The notes beneath the pieces are model-generated. The model was not told the origin of the DNA. It saw nothing but the letters and a program-made list of their open reading frames with translations, and ran no database searches. A DNA stretch of 64,000 bases from Mesorhizobium sangaii. GTDB taxonomy: Bacteria; Pseudomonadota; Alphaproteobacteria; Rhizobiales; Rhizobiaceae. The translations under genes and the position numbers were made by a program. Below, piece after piece: positions 33,544 through 42,612 of this stretch. Positions within the stretch are counted from its first letter, which is position 1. Each line of letters starts with the position of its first letter. The DNA is taken from the NCBI RefSeq assembly GCF_014207355.1, contig NZ_JACHEF010000011.1, positions 20,701 through 84,700 on the forward strand, read 5' to 3'.

Positions 33544-35480
33544 GCACACTGCTCGAGATCAAGAACGTTTCGCGGGTTTACCAGGCCGGAGACGAGACGA
33601 TTATGGCGCTGGCCGGCGTCAGCCTCTCCATCGCGAGTGGCGAACTGGTGGCGATCGTCGGCGCAAGCGGCTCAGGCAAGACGACGCTGATGAATATCCT
33701 GGGGTGCTTGGACCAGCCGAGTTCTGGTGACTATCGCGTCGGCGGCCGCAGTGTTGCCGGCTTGACGGCGAACGACCTGGCGGCGTTGAGACGGGAACAT
33801 TTCGGCTTCATCTTCCAACGCTATCATCTTCTCGGAACGCTTAACGCGGCCGACAACGTGGCGATGCCCGCTGTCTATGCCGGCGTCGGGGCCGGCTCGC
33901 GCCGGGAGAGGTCGACATCTCTTCTGCGCAGGCTGGGTCTCGGTGATCGTCTCGACCACCGTCCGAACCAGCTATCGGGCGGCCAGCAACAGAGGGTCTC
34001 GATCGCCCGTGCATTGATGAACGGCGGTCGCATCATCCTCGCCGACGAGCCGACGGGGGCGCTCGACAACAAGAGCGGTGAAACCGTTCTCGATGTCCTG
34101 AAGGAACTTTATGCCGACGGTCATACGATCATAATCGTGACTCACGACATGGGGGTCGCAGGTCACGCTGACCGCATTATCGAAATCCGCGACGGGTTCA
34201 TCCTCTCCGACCGCCGGACTCGTGACCACAAGACCGATGGGCAGGCGCCGGGGGCGTCCCACGACGGCAGGGTCGTTGCGCTCTCGGCCTTCGGGCGTCG
34301 CTTGGTGGAAGCCTTTCCGACGGCGAAACGATCGAGGGCCGCGGATCGCGCACGCACCTTCCTCACAATGCTTGGCATCCTTATCGGCATAGCGGCGGTT
34401 GTGGGGGTCGTCGGTATCGGCGAGGGCACCCGTCAGACGATTCTGGGCCAGATAGGCGGATTCGGAGCCAGCTCCCTGCGGATCTCTCCCGGGCGCGGTT
34501 GGGGTGACGAGCGCGCTTCAAGCATCACGACGCTGGTCGTCTCGGATGCCGATGCGCTCGCTGCCCAATCCTACGTCGATAGCGTGACCCCGGAAGTCTC
34601 GAGATCCGCAAAAATTCATTTGGGGCGCATCTCCGTCGCGGCGACCGTTATCGGCGTCAGCCAAGACTATTTCCGGGTCTACGCGCTCAAGCTGCTGAAG
34701 GGCTCATTTTTTTCGGCCGAGACCATCTCTAAGCGCCGCCAAGAAGCGGTGATCAGTGACAAGACGGCCGCAACTCTCTTCCCTCAGGGCGAATCACCGC
34801 TCGGCAGGATCTTCGTGATCGACCAAGTTCCCGTCGTTATTGTCGGCGTTTTTGCGCGGCCCTCGATTTTTTCGAATGACAGCCTGCAGGTCTTGCTTCC
34901 TTATACGGCCGTGAACGGCAGACTACAGGATGCCGATTCAAGCCTTGACGCGCTGATGGTACGGGTCGCCGATTCTGTCGACACGCGCGTCGCCGAGCGC
35001 GCCGTCGTCGGCCTGATGACTCGTCGGCACGGCACGAAGGACTTCGTCGTCGACAACATCGACCAGATGCGCAAGACGATGGAGCGCACATCTCAGGCAA
35101 TGTCGCTGCTGATCTCCTCCGTCGCCGTGATCTCGCTGGTTGTCGGGGGCATTGGTGTCATGAACATCATGCTGGTCTCCGTCACGGAACGGACTCGCGA
35201 GATCGGCTTGCGCATGGCCGTCGGAGCGCGCCGCAGCGACATCATGCTTCAGTTCCTGATCGAGGCTGTCACAATCTGCATCGCCGGTTCAATTTTAGGC
35301 GTGGCACTGGCACTCGGCATAGCAGGCACATTGGCGGGCAGCGAGTTCCCGATGATCATCTCCGTGAAGGCTATTGTCGCTGCCTGCGTAGTCGCGTTCT
35401 GGATCGGCCTGACCTTCGGCTTCCTTCCCGCCCGAAATGCTTCTCGCCTGAATCCCGTGGATGCCCTGTCAAGAGATTGA
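33540..35480 (+). CDS. MacB-type ABC transporter (fused ATPase and permease)
   Basis: A 646-residue MacB-like half transporter. The N-terminal ATPase has Walker A GASGSGKTT near 41, signature LSGGQQQR near 146 and Walker B IILADEPTGALDN. A first membrane segment near 275 is followed by a large periplasmic domain and three C-terminal segments with the FtsX-like GGIGVMNIMLVSVTERTREI. It would drive export through the adaptor and the outer-membrane lipoprotein encoded on either side. All motifs are intact. Confidence 0.94.
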   Translation: MSTLLEIKNVSRVYQAGDETIMALAGVSLSIASGELVAIVGASGSGKTTLMNILGCLDQPSSGDYRVGGRSVAGLTANDLAALRREHFGFIFQRYHLLGTLNAADNVAMPAVYAGVGAGSRRERSTSLLRRLGLGDRLDHRPNQLSGGQQQRVSIARALMNGGRIILADEPTGALDNKSGETVLDVLKELYADGHTIIIVTHDMGVAGHADRIIEIRDGFILSDRRTRDHKTDGQAPGASHDGRVVALSAFGRRLVEAFPTAKRSRAADRARTFLTMLGILIGIAAVVGVVGIGEGTRQTILGQIGGFGASSLRISPGRGWGDERASSITTLVVSDADALAAQSYVDSVTPEVSRSAKIHLGRISVAATVIGVSQDYFRVYALKLLKGSFFSAETISKRRQEAVISDKTAATLFPQGESPLGRIFVIDQVPVVIVGVFARPSIFSNDSLQVLLPYTAVNGRLQDADSSLDALMVRVADSVDTRVAERAVVGLMTRRHGTKDFVVDNIDQMRKTMERTSQAMSLLISSVAVISLVVGGIGVMNIMLVSVTERTREIGLRMAVGARRSDIMLQFLIEAVTICIAGSILGVALALGIAGTLAGSEFPMIISVKAIVAACVVAFWIGLTFGFLPARNASRLNPVDALSRD

Positions 35481-35483
35481 GAA

Positions 35484-35705
35484 ATGACGCTCGTCAGACT
35501 GATCTTACGTCGTCTATTGTCTTGCTCGCGGGTTGCACCAGCCTCTCGAGGATATATCCTGGCCCGGAGCGTGGGCCCGTTGACCAGTGCGGCAGCGGGT
35601 ACCATCGAAGTCAGCGCAGTCTACCGCTGGCTGGTGTTGGGGTCCCAATCTCGAGCTTCTCGGCGAGGCCATTCACAAAAATGATGAGGTCCGCCTCGCA
35701 GCTGT
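35484..35705 (+). pseudogene. Tandem partial copy of the outer-membrane lipoprotein gene start
   Basis: ATGACGCTCGTCAGACTGAT parallels ATGAAGCTCATCAGACTGAC at 35811. The likeness continues through TCTTGCTCGCGGGTTGCACC (TCTTACTCGTGGGTTGCAGC), CGCTGGCTGGTG and GGTCCCAATCTCGA to GTCCGCCTCGCAG, about 220 bases. Frameshifts destroy it. It lies between macB and the intact gene, so a direct duplication of about 325 bases took place. Confidence 0.65.
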
Positions 35706-35810
35706 TTGCGCTGATCACGCCCCTGTTTAGCGCTCGGCATCCGCATGAGCTTCGGCTGCTTTCCCGTCCTTACGCCTCGCGCCTGATACCGCGCTCTCAA
35801 AAAGGTTGAA

Positions 35811-37190
35811 ATGAAGCTCATCAGACTGACGGTACCCGGTTACCTTGTCTTACTCGTGGGTTGCAGCCTGTCGAGCACATATCATCGCCCCGAACTCCCC
35901 GCCGGGCCCCGCTGGTCGACCGCTACGACTGCAGGTGCTGTGCAGGCCAGCGCGGATTGTTGGTGGCAGGCGTTCGGGGACCCAAATCTCGACAAGCTTG
36001 TGGGGGACGTCCTCGGCCGAAACAATAAAGTCCACCTCGCGGCCAATGGCGCATATGGCGCCCTACTCGAGGCAGATATCGCTGCGCACGCCTTGTTGCC
36101 CAGCTTCAACAGTAGAACCGAACTTCTTGGCGAGGAGGCGGCCAAATCGTCGGCTTCTATCGATGTGTCTTATGAGATTGATCTGTGGCGCAAGCTGGCG
36201 GCAAAGAGGGACAATGCGGATTTCAAGGCCTACGCGAAATCGGAAGAATACGAAGCCGAGCGCCACCTCGCCATCGCCGGAACCATTGATGCGTATTTCA
36301 AGATCGCGTACGCTAATCAGTTGCTCACGTCCGCGCAAGCCAGCCTTGCCGACGTCAAGCAGACCCGGGCGCTCGTGCGCACCAAGATGGCCGCCGGTGC
36401 GGTTTCCGACCTAGAACTCTGGCAGGCCGAGCAAAAGGTGGAGGAGCAGGCAGCGACGGTGTCGGCGCGGACGCAGGAGCGTCTCGTTCTCCGGAACAAG
36501 CTGATTGTGCTCTTGAATGGCGCCCCCATTCCTGTTCCAGAGCCGCAGCGCCTGCCAAGTAAAAAGCTGCCCCCAATTCAGGCTGGACTGCCGGCCGGCC
36601 TGCTCGCCCGCCGCCCAGACTTGCGAGCCGCAGAGGCAAGGCTGCGTGCCACGCTGAAAGACGTTGACGAAATTCGGGCCGGATTCTATCCGACCATTTC
36701 GCTCACCGGCGGTCTCAACACCAGCAGCCCAGAATTGCTCGCGTTCATATCCGATCCCGTTGCGATGTTAAGTGCAAACGCTGCCTTGTCCGTCCTCAAT
36801 CTCAAGGACGTGAAGCTGAAGGTTGCGCATTCCAGGGCATTGTATGAAAAAGAGGTCCTCAATTTCCGCTCTACCTTGCTCAAGGCCTTCTCCGAAGTTG
36901 CCGACGCACTCGGTGCACGGGCCGACTATGCCGAACAGGCGCGTCGCCTTCGCAATGCCCTCGCGCCCGCGCAGGAAGTTGAGCAGCTGCAAGAGGCCCA
37001 TTACCGGTCGGGTGGTATCGGGCTCGGGATCTGGCTCGACGCCCAGGAGAGCCGCCGCGCAGCCGAGCTAGCGCTTGCCAAAGTCCGCCTGGACCAGTTG
37101 CTCAATGATCGAAGCTGTACCGCATCCTGGGCGGCAGCGCCGCCAGGGCCGGACCAGATCGCCAGAGCACCGAGAAGGCGAAAGGGATAA
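35811..37190 (+). CDS. Outer-membrane efflux lipoprotein (NodT/OprM family)
   Basis: A 459-residue TolC-superfamily channel with a lipoprotein signal ending in the lipobox LVGC near residue 18, followed by two repeated halves: YEIDLWRKLAAKRDNADFKA and PAGLLARRPDLRAAEARLRA are hallmark NodT/OprM segments. It should provide the outer-membrane duct for the MacAB-type pump encoded just upstream. The last 20 residues are irregular. A broken copy of its 5' end precedes it. Confidence 0.92.
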   Translation: MKLIRLTVPGYLVLLVGCSLSSTYHRPELPAGPRWSTATTAGAVQASADCWWQAFGDPNLDKLVGDVLGRNNKVHLAANGAYGALLEADIAAHALLPSFNSRTELLGEEAAKSSASIDVSYEIDLWRKLAAKRDNADFKAYAKSEEYEAERHLAIAGTIDAYFKIAYANQLLTSAQASLADVKQTRALVRTKMAAGAVSDLELWQAEQKVEEQAATVSARTQERLVLRNKLIVLLNGAPIPVPEPQRLPSKKLPPIQAGLPAGLLARRPDLRAAEARLRATLKDVDEIRAGFYPTISLTGGLNTSSPELLAFISDPVAMLSANAALSVLNLKDVKLKVAHSRALYEKEVLNFRSTLLKAFSEVADALGARADYAEQARRLRNALAPAQEVEQLQEAHYRSGGIGLGIWLDAQESRRAAELALAKVRLDQLLNDRSCTASWAAAPPGPDQIARAPRRRKG

Positions 37191-37629
37191 GGCGGCTAGC
37201 TGAAGGGCGTAGCGCCGAGACGCAGCTATCTCGCGAACTGCCCTGTGTCGGTCCTAACTATTCAAAAAGGAAGAACAGGTCGACCGCGAGGGATCGGTGC
37301 GCGTTTATGTGGCTGTTTAAACCACTTGGCCAGACCGCAGTTGGAACTGCTACCAACCTCGTGGGCGCGAGCGCCCCGCCGAGCCGTCCGGGCCAAGGCT
37401 TGGCTGGTCTGGGCGACAGCTTCACCTTCACCGTCGCGGGCAGCACGGGCGTATCTTTTGGCATCCGCGATTTCCGTTGTTCTGCCATTGACTACCCGCA
37501 CAAGGCCTACAGGCGGTCGGCATGATTGTCGGGGTGATGGCGCTTGCCATCAAGTCTTTGGCAGCAAACTTGTACATTGCTACTCACCCCGCAGTTTATC
37601 GCCCATCCGGCCTGCGCAGACCAATCCAA
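37191..37629. other. Intergenic stretch after the exporter operon
   Basis: No recognised gene. A 72-codon plus frame at 37307-37525 (MWLFKPLGQTAVGTATNLVG) is rich in Gly, Ala and Ser and overlaps minus frames of equal length; coding is doubtful. Confidence 0.35.
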
Positions 37630-38462
37630 CTATCCCTGACAGCCTTGTAGTGTTCCTGGCTTGTATTTGGTCACCTGCAGGTCCAGCCGCTCGGCCGACA
37701 GGTGACCGATCGCTTGTAAGATGCGGTAACTCGCCACCACCACGTCGTGTTCAACATTGATCTGTTTGATCTTTGCGTCGATGACCGTGGCTTGGGCGTT
37801 GAGAACGTCGAAGCCTGGTGCGCTGGCCGACATTGCTTTCTTCGACGCCGTTCAAGGCCTGCTTCGGGGCCTCGATCACTTGCCCGTTGGCCGCGAGGCT
37901 TTGCTGCCCGGTGTACTCGGTCCAGCCGGCGGTGACGGCCTGGCGCACCTGCTCATGGCTGACGTCGACCTCGATCCGGGCCTGGCTGAGCGACTCCTTA
38001 CTCCTGCGCACAACCGCCGAGGTGCGTGCACCCGAATAGATCGGTATGGTCAACGTGGCACCGATACTGGCTGAATTGGTCGTACCGTCCTCCTCGCTGG
38101 CGGCAGGCAAGGTGTTGCGATAGGCGCCGGAGACGCCGGCGGAAGCGCACCTTGGGCCGACTTCACCGAAAACCCGCCGCATCGACCTGGTGCTGGGAGG
38201 CGAGGATTGCGGGGTGCCCGCTTGATGCAGTCACGATTGCCACATCGAGGCTCGACGCCAAAAGCTTCGACAGCGGCGAAGCGGCCTTGAGCTTGCCCGG
38301 CTCGTGGCCGACGATCTGACGATAGGTCGTCGCGCTCACCATAACCTGCTCGCGGGCAGCGGCCAATTGCGCCGTGGCGGAGGCGCGCGAAGCGTTGGCC
38401 TGGGCGACGTCAGTACGTGTGCCCTCGCCGACCGCGAAGCGCGAACGCGCCGCTAACGGCTA
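37630..38462 (-). pseudogene. TolC-type outer-membrane protein, frameshifted
   Basis: The complement spells a TolC family protein in pieces: RFAVGEGTRTDVAQANASRA, QVMVSATTYRQIVGHEPGKL, then in other frames SASIGATLTIPIYSGARTSA, VSHEQVRQAVTAGWTEYTGQ and FDVLNAQATVIDAKIKQINV with VVASYRILQAIGHLSAERL. The N terminus is missing, and frame changes occur near 38160 and 37830. It is unrelated to the NodT-type gene upstream; relatives serve type I secretion. Confidence 0.8.
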
Positions 38463-38542
38463 ATCGGTCAGGAACCGCAGGTTTTGTTCCGTCAGCACCG
38501 CTATTGCCGGTCGCGAATGACGTTCATGTCTCAGTTTGAAAT

Positions 38543-38974
38543 TTAGGCCTTCGCCAAAAGTTCGCGCACACTTACTCGCTCTGCTTCGTTCAGTTGACCG
38601 ATGGCCAGCCCCTGATTCCGCATATAGTCGGGAGGAACGAAGAATTCCGAGCACCAAATAAGGCGCTTGACGTTGCCGCCATCTAGCCCGAAAGCAGTCG
38701 GCTTGTGCAGCCCAATTTCGATCGCGGGGGCCTTGGTTTTTATCGGGAAGTGTGGCCTTTTCCCTATCTTTTGCAAATCGGTGCCATAGCAAACTAGCAC
38801 ACTGCCAAATCGTGTGTTCGTTTTGAGGGTCGTCGTGGATATCACTCTCAAGGACAAGCGCAGGACGCGACCACGGCCCAGGTGTTGACCTGGTCGTTCG
38901 CGAATAGGGAATCTGCACCAGACAATGTCGCCTGGATCTGGCAGCGTGTCGATTTGAAGGAACGTCCACCCCAT
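38543..38974 (-). CDS. PemK/MazF-like growth inhibitor (probable toxin), possibly frameshifted
   Basis: A 143-residue frame whose start, PDPGDIVWCRFPIRERPGQ, matches the first strand of PemK-type toxins. The expected RPALVLES segment lies in a neighbouring frame (38460-38990), and the rest (VLVCYGTDLQKIGK, then ALDGGNVKRLIWCSEFF) returns to this frame. So two compensating shifts may have altered about 20 residues. PemK toxins are mRNA endonucleases. A 77-codon frame sits 12 bases upstream in the antitoxin position. Activity is uncertain. Confidence 0.55.
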   Translation of the reverse strand: MGWTFLQIDTLPDPGDIVWCRFPIRERPGQHLGRGRVLRLSLRVISTTTLKTNTRFGSVLVCYGTDLQKIGKRPHFPIKTKAPAIEIGLHKPTAFGLDGGNVKRLIWCSEFFVPPDYMRNQGLAIGQLNEAERVSVRELLAKA

Positions 38975-38986
38975 AAGGGGTGGCTA

Positions 38987-39220
38987 TCACAAGCGCTTAG
39001 AGGAAACTACTCTGCTGCGCGCAATGAATGCATCCGCTTCTGGATCAGACGCAGCTAAGTCCGCGTCGGTGAGCGCGCTGTAATCAGCGTAATACTCGCC
39101 AACCCGGTGAACCTCTGGAGCGGGCTCACCTCTATTGCTGATGACCGACTGACTCGGACTGCGTGATGCGCGTCCCCAACTCGCTACCGAGTGGACGATG
39201 TGCTCTAAGACGGCAACCAT
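38987..39220 (-). CDS. Small hypothetical protein upstream of the PemK-like gene
   Basis: A 77-residue frame, MVAVLEHIVHSVASWGRASR to FIARSRVVSSKRL, ending 12 bases before the PemK-like start. The C-terminal half is acidic (ADYSALTDADLAASDPEADA). Its size and position suit an antitoxin, but it resembles none of the known antitoxin families. It could also be an unrelated small protein. Confidence 0.4.
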   Translation of the reverse strand: MVAVLEHIVHSVASWGRASRSPSQSVISNRGEPAPEVHRVGEYYADYSALTDADLAASDPEADAFIARSRVVSSKRL

Positions 39221-39302
39221 CGCATGCTCCCTAGGGGCTTTTGTCCCCTTTAGGCCACGGCGGTTAATGCGCCATCTATGCTGACTTAGCAAGATGGTCC
39301 GG

Positions 39303-39735
39303 TTAGGCGACTCGCTTCTGATACGGCCCGCGCTTGCCCGGCTTCGGAGCAACAGCGTCCATCTTCTCGCACAGATCGTCCATTGACCAGAGAGTAGCCG
39401 ACACGCCAGCGGCCATCGCTGGCGAGGTCTTGAGCGTCTTGTGGATGCGAATGAAGTTGTACCAGACCGTGTACAGCGCAACCATATGCATGTGATTCTC
39501 AAACTTCTTGGAGAACGCATTGGTGAGGCGCGTGAATCGACGCATCTGCATGCGCATGGTGAGGTTCTGGCGTTCAACGTGCGACGTGCGACGTGCTGAC
39601 GTGCGCCAGATCGGGCGAACCTTCAACGCCGGTCTTCTTGACGCCGGTGCTTCGGCGGGGCTGTAGCGGCCCTTGGTGCCTTCCGGAACGTCGCCGTAAA
39701 TCTTGATGACCTGCGCATAGTCCGAGGTCAACCTG
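39303..39735 (-). mobile_element. IS1-like transposase, 3' fragment
   Basis: DYAQVIKIYGDVPEGTKGRY, then HVERQNLTMRMQMRRFTRLT and MVALYTVWYNFIRIHKTLKT match the C-terminal half of IS1-like DDE transposases common in alphaproteobacteria. About 30 codons in the middle are in another frame (GVKKTGVEGSPDLAHVST). The N-terminal half is absent. The fragment ends about 40 bases before the nifH activator site, so an insertion close to the nifH control region has since decayed. Confidence 0.8.
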
Positions 39736-39777
39736 TAGCGGTCTCGAGCAGCGCCATCCGACACTTTCCGTCGCCTT

Positions 39778-39793
39778 TGTCGCTTCCGCTACA
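39778..39793. promoter_or_regulatory. NifA upstream activator site of nifH
   Basis: TGTCGCTTCCGCTACA is an exact TGT-N10-ACA, 88 bases upstream of the nifH -24 element. Confidence 0.8.
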
Positions 39794-39880
39794 CGGGCTT
39801 GTTCGACAAGCACTGTTTGCCCTCAGGCTAAATAGCTGAAAAGCAATATCAAAATTTCTCTTCTGTCCGATCAGCCAAGT

Positions 39881-39896
39881 TGGCACGAGTCTTGAA
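39881..39896 (+). promoter_or_regulatory. Sigma-54 promoter of nifHDKENX
   Basis: TGGCACGAGTCTTGAA, 85 bases before the nifH start. The -12 element ends in GA rather than GC. The same feature is copied in the duplicate at 3516. Confidence 0.8.
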
Positions 39897-39980
39897 ACCC
39901 TTTGGGTTTGAGGCGGCAAGAGCTGCCGACCGGCATGTCGCGGGCAGCCGCGATGGATGGAACGAAGGAAGGAAAGCTAC

Positions 39981-40874
39981 ATGTCAGGTCTGCGTCAGAT
40001 CGCATTCTACGGCAAGGGGGGCATTGGCAAGTCCACCACCTCCCAAAATACGCTCGCCGCACTTGTCGACCTTGGGCAGAAGATCCTCATCGTCGGCTGC
40101 GACCCCAAAGCCGACTCCACCCGCCTGATCCTGAACTCGAAGGCGCAGGATACGGTCCTGCACCTCGCGGCAGAGGAAGGTTCGGTCGAAGACCTCGAAC
40201 TCCAGGACGTGCTCAAGGTCGGCTATAAAGGCATCAAGTGCGTGGAATCCGGCGGTCCCGAGCCGGGTGTCGGCTGCGCCGGGCGCGGCGTCATCACCTC
40301 GATCAACTTCCTCGAGGAGAACGGCGCCTATGACGATGTCGACTATGTCTCCTACGACGTGCTCGGGGACGTGGTGTGCGGCGGCTTCGCGATGCCGATC
40401 CGCGAGGGCAAGGCCCAGGAAATCTACATCGTCATGTCCGGCGAGATGATGGCGCTCTATGCCGCCAACAACATCGCCAAGGGCATTCTGAAATATGCCC
40501 ATTCGGGCGGCGTGCGGCTCGGCGGCCTGATTTGCAACGAGCGTCAAACCGACCGCGAGCTCGACCTAGCCGAAGCACTGGCTTCCAGGCTCAATTCCAA
40601 GCTCATCCATTTCGTGCCGCGCGACAACATCGTCCAGCACGCCGAGCTCAGGAAGATGTCGGTAATCCAGTATGCACCGGACTCCAAGCAGGCGGGGGAA
40701 TACCGCGCGCTGGCCGAGAAGATCCATGGCAATTCGGGGCAGGGCACCGTGCCGACCCCGATCACCATGGAGGAGCTCGAGGATATGCTGCTCGACTTCG
40801 GCATCATGAAGACCGACGAGCAGATGCTTGCCGAGCTTCAGGCCAAGGAAGCCGTAAAGGCGGTCCCTCAGTAA
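39981..40874 (+). CDS. nifH: Nitrogenase iron protein (dinitrogenase reductase) NifH
   Basis: A 297-residue Fe protein that delivers electrons to the MoFe protein using ATP. The P-loop GKGGIGKSTT is at residues 9-18. The cluster cysteines lie in GVGCAGRG near 98 and VVCGGFAMP near 133, and the ADP-ribosylation arginine follows the first. The ATG at 39981 follows GGAAGGAAAG. It is the first gene of the nifHDKENX operon. Compared with its copy at 3622, it keeps the whole coding sequence. Confidence 0.99.
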   Translation: MSGLRQIAFYGKGGIGKSTTSQNTLAALVDLGQKILIVGCDPKADSTRLILNSKAQDTVLHLAAEEGSVEDLELQDVLKVGYKGIKCVESGGPEPGVGCAGRGVITSINFLEENGAYDDVDYVSYDVLGDVVCGGFAMPIREGKAQEIYIVMSGEMMALYAANNIAKGILKYAHSGGVRLGGLICNERQTDRELDLAEALASRLNSKLIHFVPRDNIVQHAELRKMSVIQYAPDSKQAGEYRALAEKIHGNSGQGTVPTPITMEELEDMLLDFGIMKTDEQMLAELQAKEAVKAVPQ

Positions 40875-40972
40875 CCGCCCCTGCCGCCACGAGGCGCGGC
40901 CTTGAGCTGACGCGCCTTTCAAAGAACGGCGCCTCGTCGGTGAGGCGTCACTCAAACCTTTATAGGGGTCCC

Positions 40973-42475
40973 ATGAGCCTGGAATACGAGAATGACGGCA
41001 CTCTCCATGCGAAGCTTATCGAGGAGGTGCTGTCGCAATATCCCGATAAGGCGGCGAAGCGCCGCAAAAAGCACCTCAGCGTCGCAAAGAGCGGGGACGA
41101 GGCTGGCGAGGAAGGCGAGGTCGTCTCCGAATGCGACGTCAAATCGAACATCAAGTCCATACCCGGCGTGATGACGATTCGTGGCTGCGCTTATGCCGGC
41201 TCTAAGGGCGTGGTGTGGGGTCCAATCAAGGATATGGTCCATATCTCGCACGGCCCGGTCGGCTGCGGGCAATATTCCTGGTCGCAGCGCCGCAACTACT
41301 ATGTCGGTACGACCGGCATCGACACGTTCGGGACAATGCAGTTCACCTCCGACTTCCAGGAGAAGGACATCGTTTTCGGCGGGGACAAGAAGCTGGAACA
41401 GATCATCGACGAGATTGAGGGACTTTTTCCTCTCAACAACGGCATGAGCGTGCAATCCGAATGCCCGATCGGCCTGATTGGCGACGACACCGAAGCCGTG
41501 TCCCGCAACAAGGCCAAGGAGCACGGCAAGACGATCGTGCCGGTGCGCTGCGAGGGCTTCCGCGGCGTCTCGCAATCGCTCGGCCACCACATCGCCAACG
41601 ACGCGATCCGCGACTGGGTCTTCGAGAAGAAGGACGTCGAGTTCGAGGCCGGCCCTTACGACGTCAACGTGATCGGCGACTACAATATCGGCGGCGACGC
41701 CTGGGCCTCGCGCATCCTGCTCGAGGAGATAGGGCTGCGCGTGGTCGGCAACTGGTCGGGCGACGCCACGCTCGCCGAGATAGAGCGCGCGCCGAAGGCC
41801 AAGCTCAATCTCATCCATTGCTACAGGTCGATGAACTACATCTGCCGGCACATGGACGAAAAGTATGGCGTCGCCTGGATGGAGTACAATTTCTTCGGCC
41901 CCTCCCAGATCGAAGCCTCCCTGCGCAAGATAGCCAGGCATTTTGGGCCTGAAATCGAGGAGAAGACTGAGAAGGTCATCGCCAAGTACAGACCACTTGT
42001 TGATGCCGTCGTTGCCAAGTACCGGCCGCGCCTCGAAGGCAATACCGTGATGCTCTATGTCGGCGGCCTGCGCCCCCGCCATGTCATCACCGCCTACGAG
42101 GACCTCGGCATGGTTATCGTCGGCACAGGCTACGAGTTCGCCCACAACGACGACTATCAGCGCACCGGCCATTACGTAAGGAACGGCACGCTGATCTATG
42201 ATGATGTGACCGGTTACGAGTTGGAGAAGTTCATCGAGGGGGTTCGCCCTAACCTCGTCGGTTCTGGCATCAAGGAAAAATACCCGGTGCAGAAGATGGG
42301 CATACCGTTCCGCCAGATGCACTCCTGGGACTATTCGGGACCGTATCATGGCTATGACGGCTTTGCCATTTTCGCCCGCGACGTGGATCTTGCCATCAAC
42401 AACCCCGTCTGGGGCCTGTACGACGCCCCTTGGAAAAAAAGCCCGAGCCGTGGGCGGGCGATGGCTGCCGAATAA
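40973..42475 (+). CDS. nifD: Nitrogenase MoFe protein alpha chain NifD
   Basis: A 500-residue alpha subunit holding FeMo-cofactor and half of each P-cluster. P-cluster cysteines are in RGCAYAGSKG and GPVGCGQYSW, the third near ECPIGLIGDD. The cofactor cysteine is in MNYICRHMDEKYG and the cofactor histidine in QMHSWDYSGPYHG. The start is ATG at 40973 (MSLEYENDGTLHAKL). It follows nifH by 98 bases, and the intergenic region can form a small hairpin (CGCCTC/GAGGCG). The C terminus is basic and slightly extended. Confidence 0.99.
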   Translation: MSLEYENDGTLHAKLIEEVLSQYPDKAAKRRKKHLSVAKSGDEAGEEGEVVSECDVKSNIKSIPGVMTIRGCAYAGSKGVVWGPIKDMVHISHGPVGCGQYSWSQRRNYYVGTTGIDTFGTMQFTSDFQEKDIVFGGDKKLEQIIDEIEGLFPLNNGMSVQSECPIGLIGDDTEAVSRNKAKEHGKTIVPVRCEGFRGVSQSLGHHIANDAIRDWVFEKKDVEFEAGPYDVNVIGDYNIGGDAWASRILLEEIGLRVVGNWSGDATLAEIERAPKAKLNLIHCYRSMNYICRHMDEKYGVAWMEYNFFGPSQIEASLRKIARHFGPEIEEKTEKVIAKYRPLVDAVVAKYRPRLEGNTVMLYVGGLRPRHVITAYEDLGMVIVGTGYEFAHNDDYQRTGHYVRNGTLIYDDVTGYELEKFIEGVRPNLVGSGIKEKYPVQKMGIPFRQMHSWDYSGPYHGYDGFAIFARDVDLAINNPVWGLYDAPWKKSPSRGRAMAAE

Positions 42476-42493
42476 CACCCGGGCCTTAGCCTG

Positions 42494-42541
42494 GTCTCCC
42501 CAAGGGAGACGATGAACGCCCGCGGCCCCGTGGCCCGCGGG
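42494..42541 (+). other. Two hairpins in the nifD-nifK intergenic region
   Basis: GTCTCCC-CAA-GGGAGAC (42494-42510) and CCCGCGG-N9-CCGCGGG (42519-42541) are perfect 7-base stems placed one after the other. They may stabilise or process the long nif mRNA. No T-run follows, so termination is unlikely. Confidence 0.5.
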
Positions 42542-42612
42542 GCACCTGAAAACGTCTCCACGTCCCCTGAGCAGCCTTATGGGGCGGCCAGATGAAAAAG
42601 AGGTAATCACCA

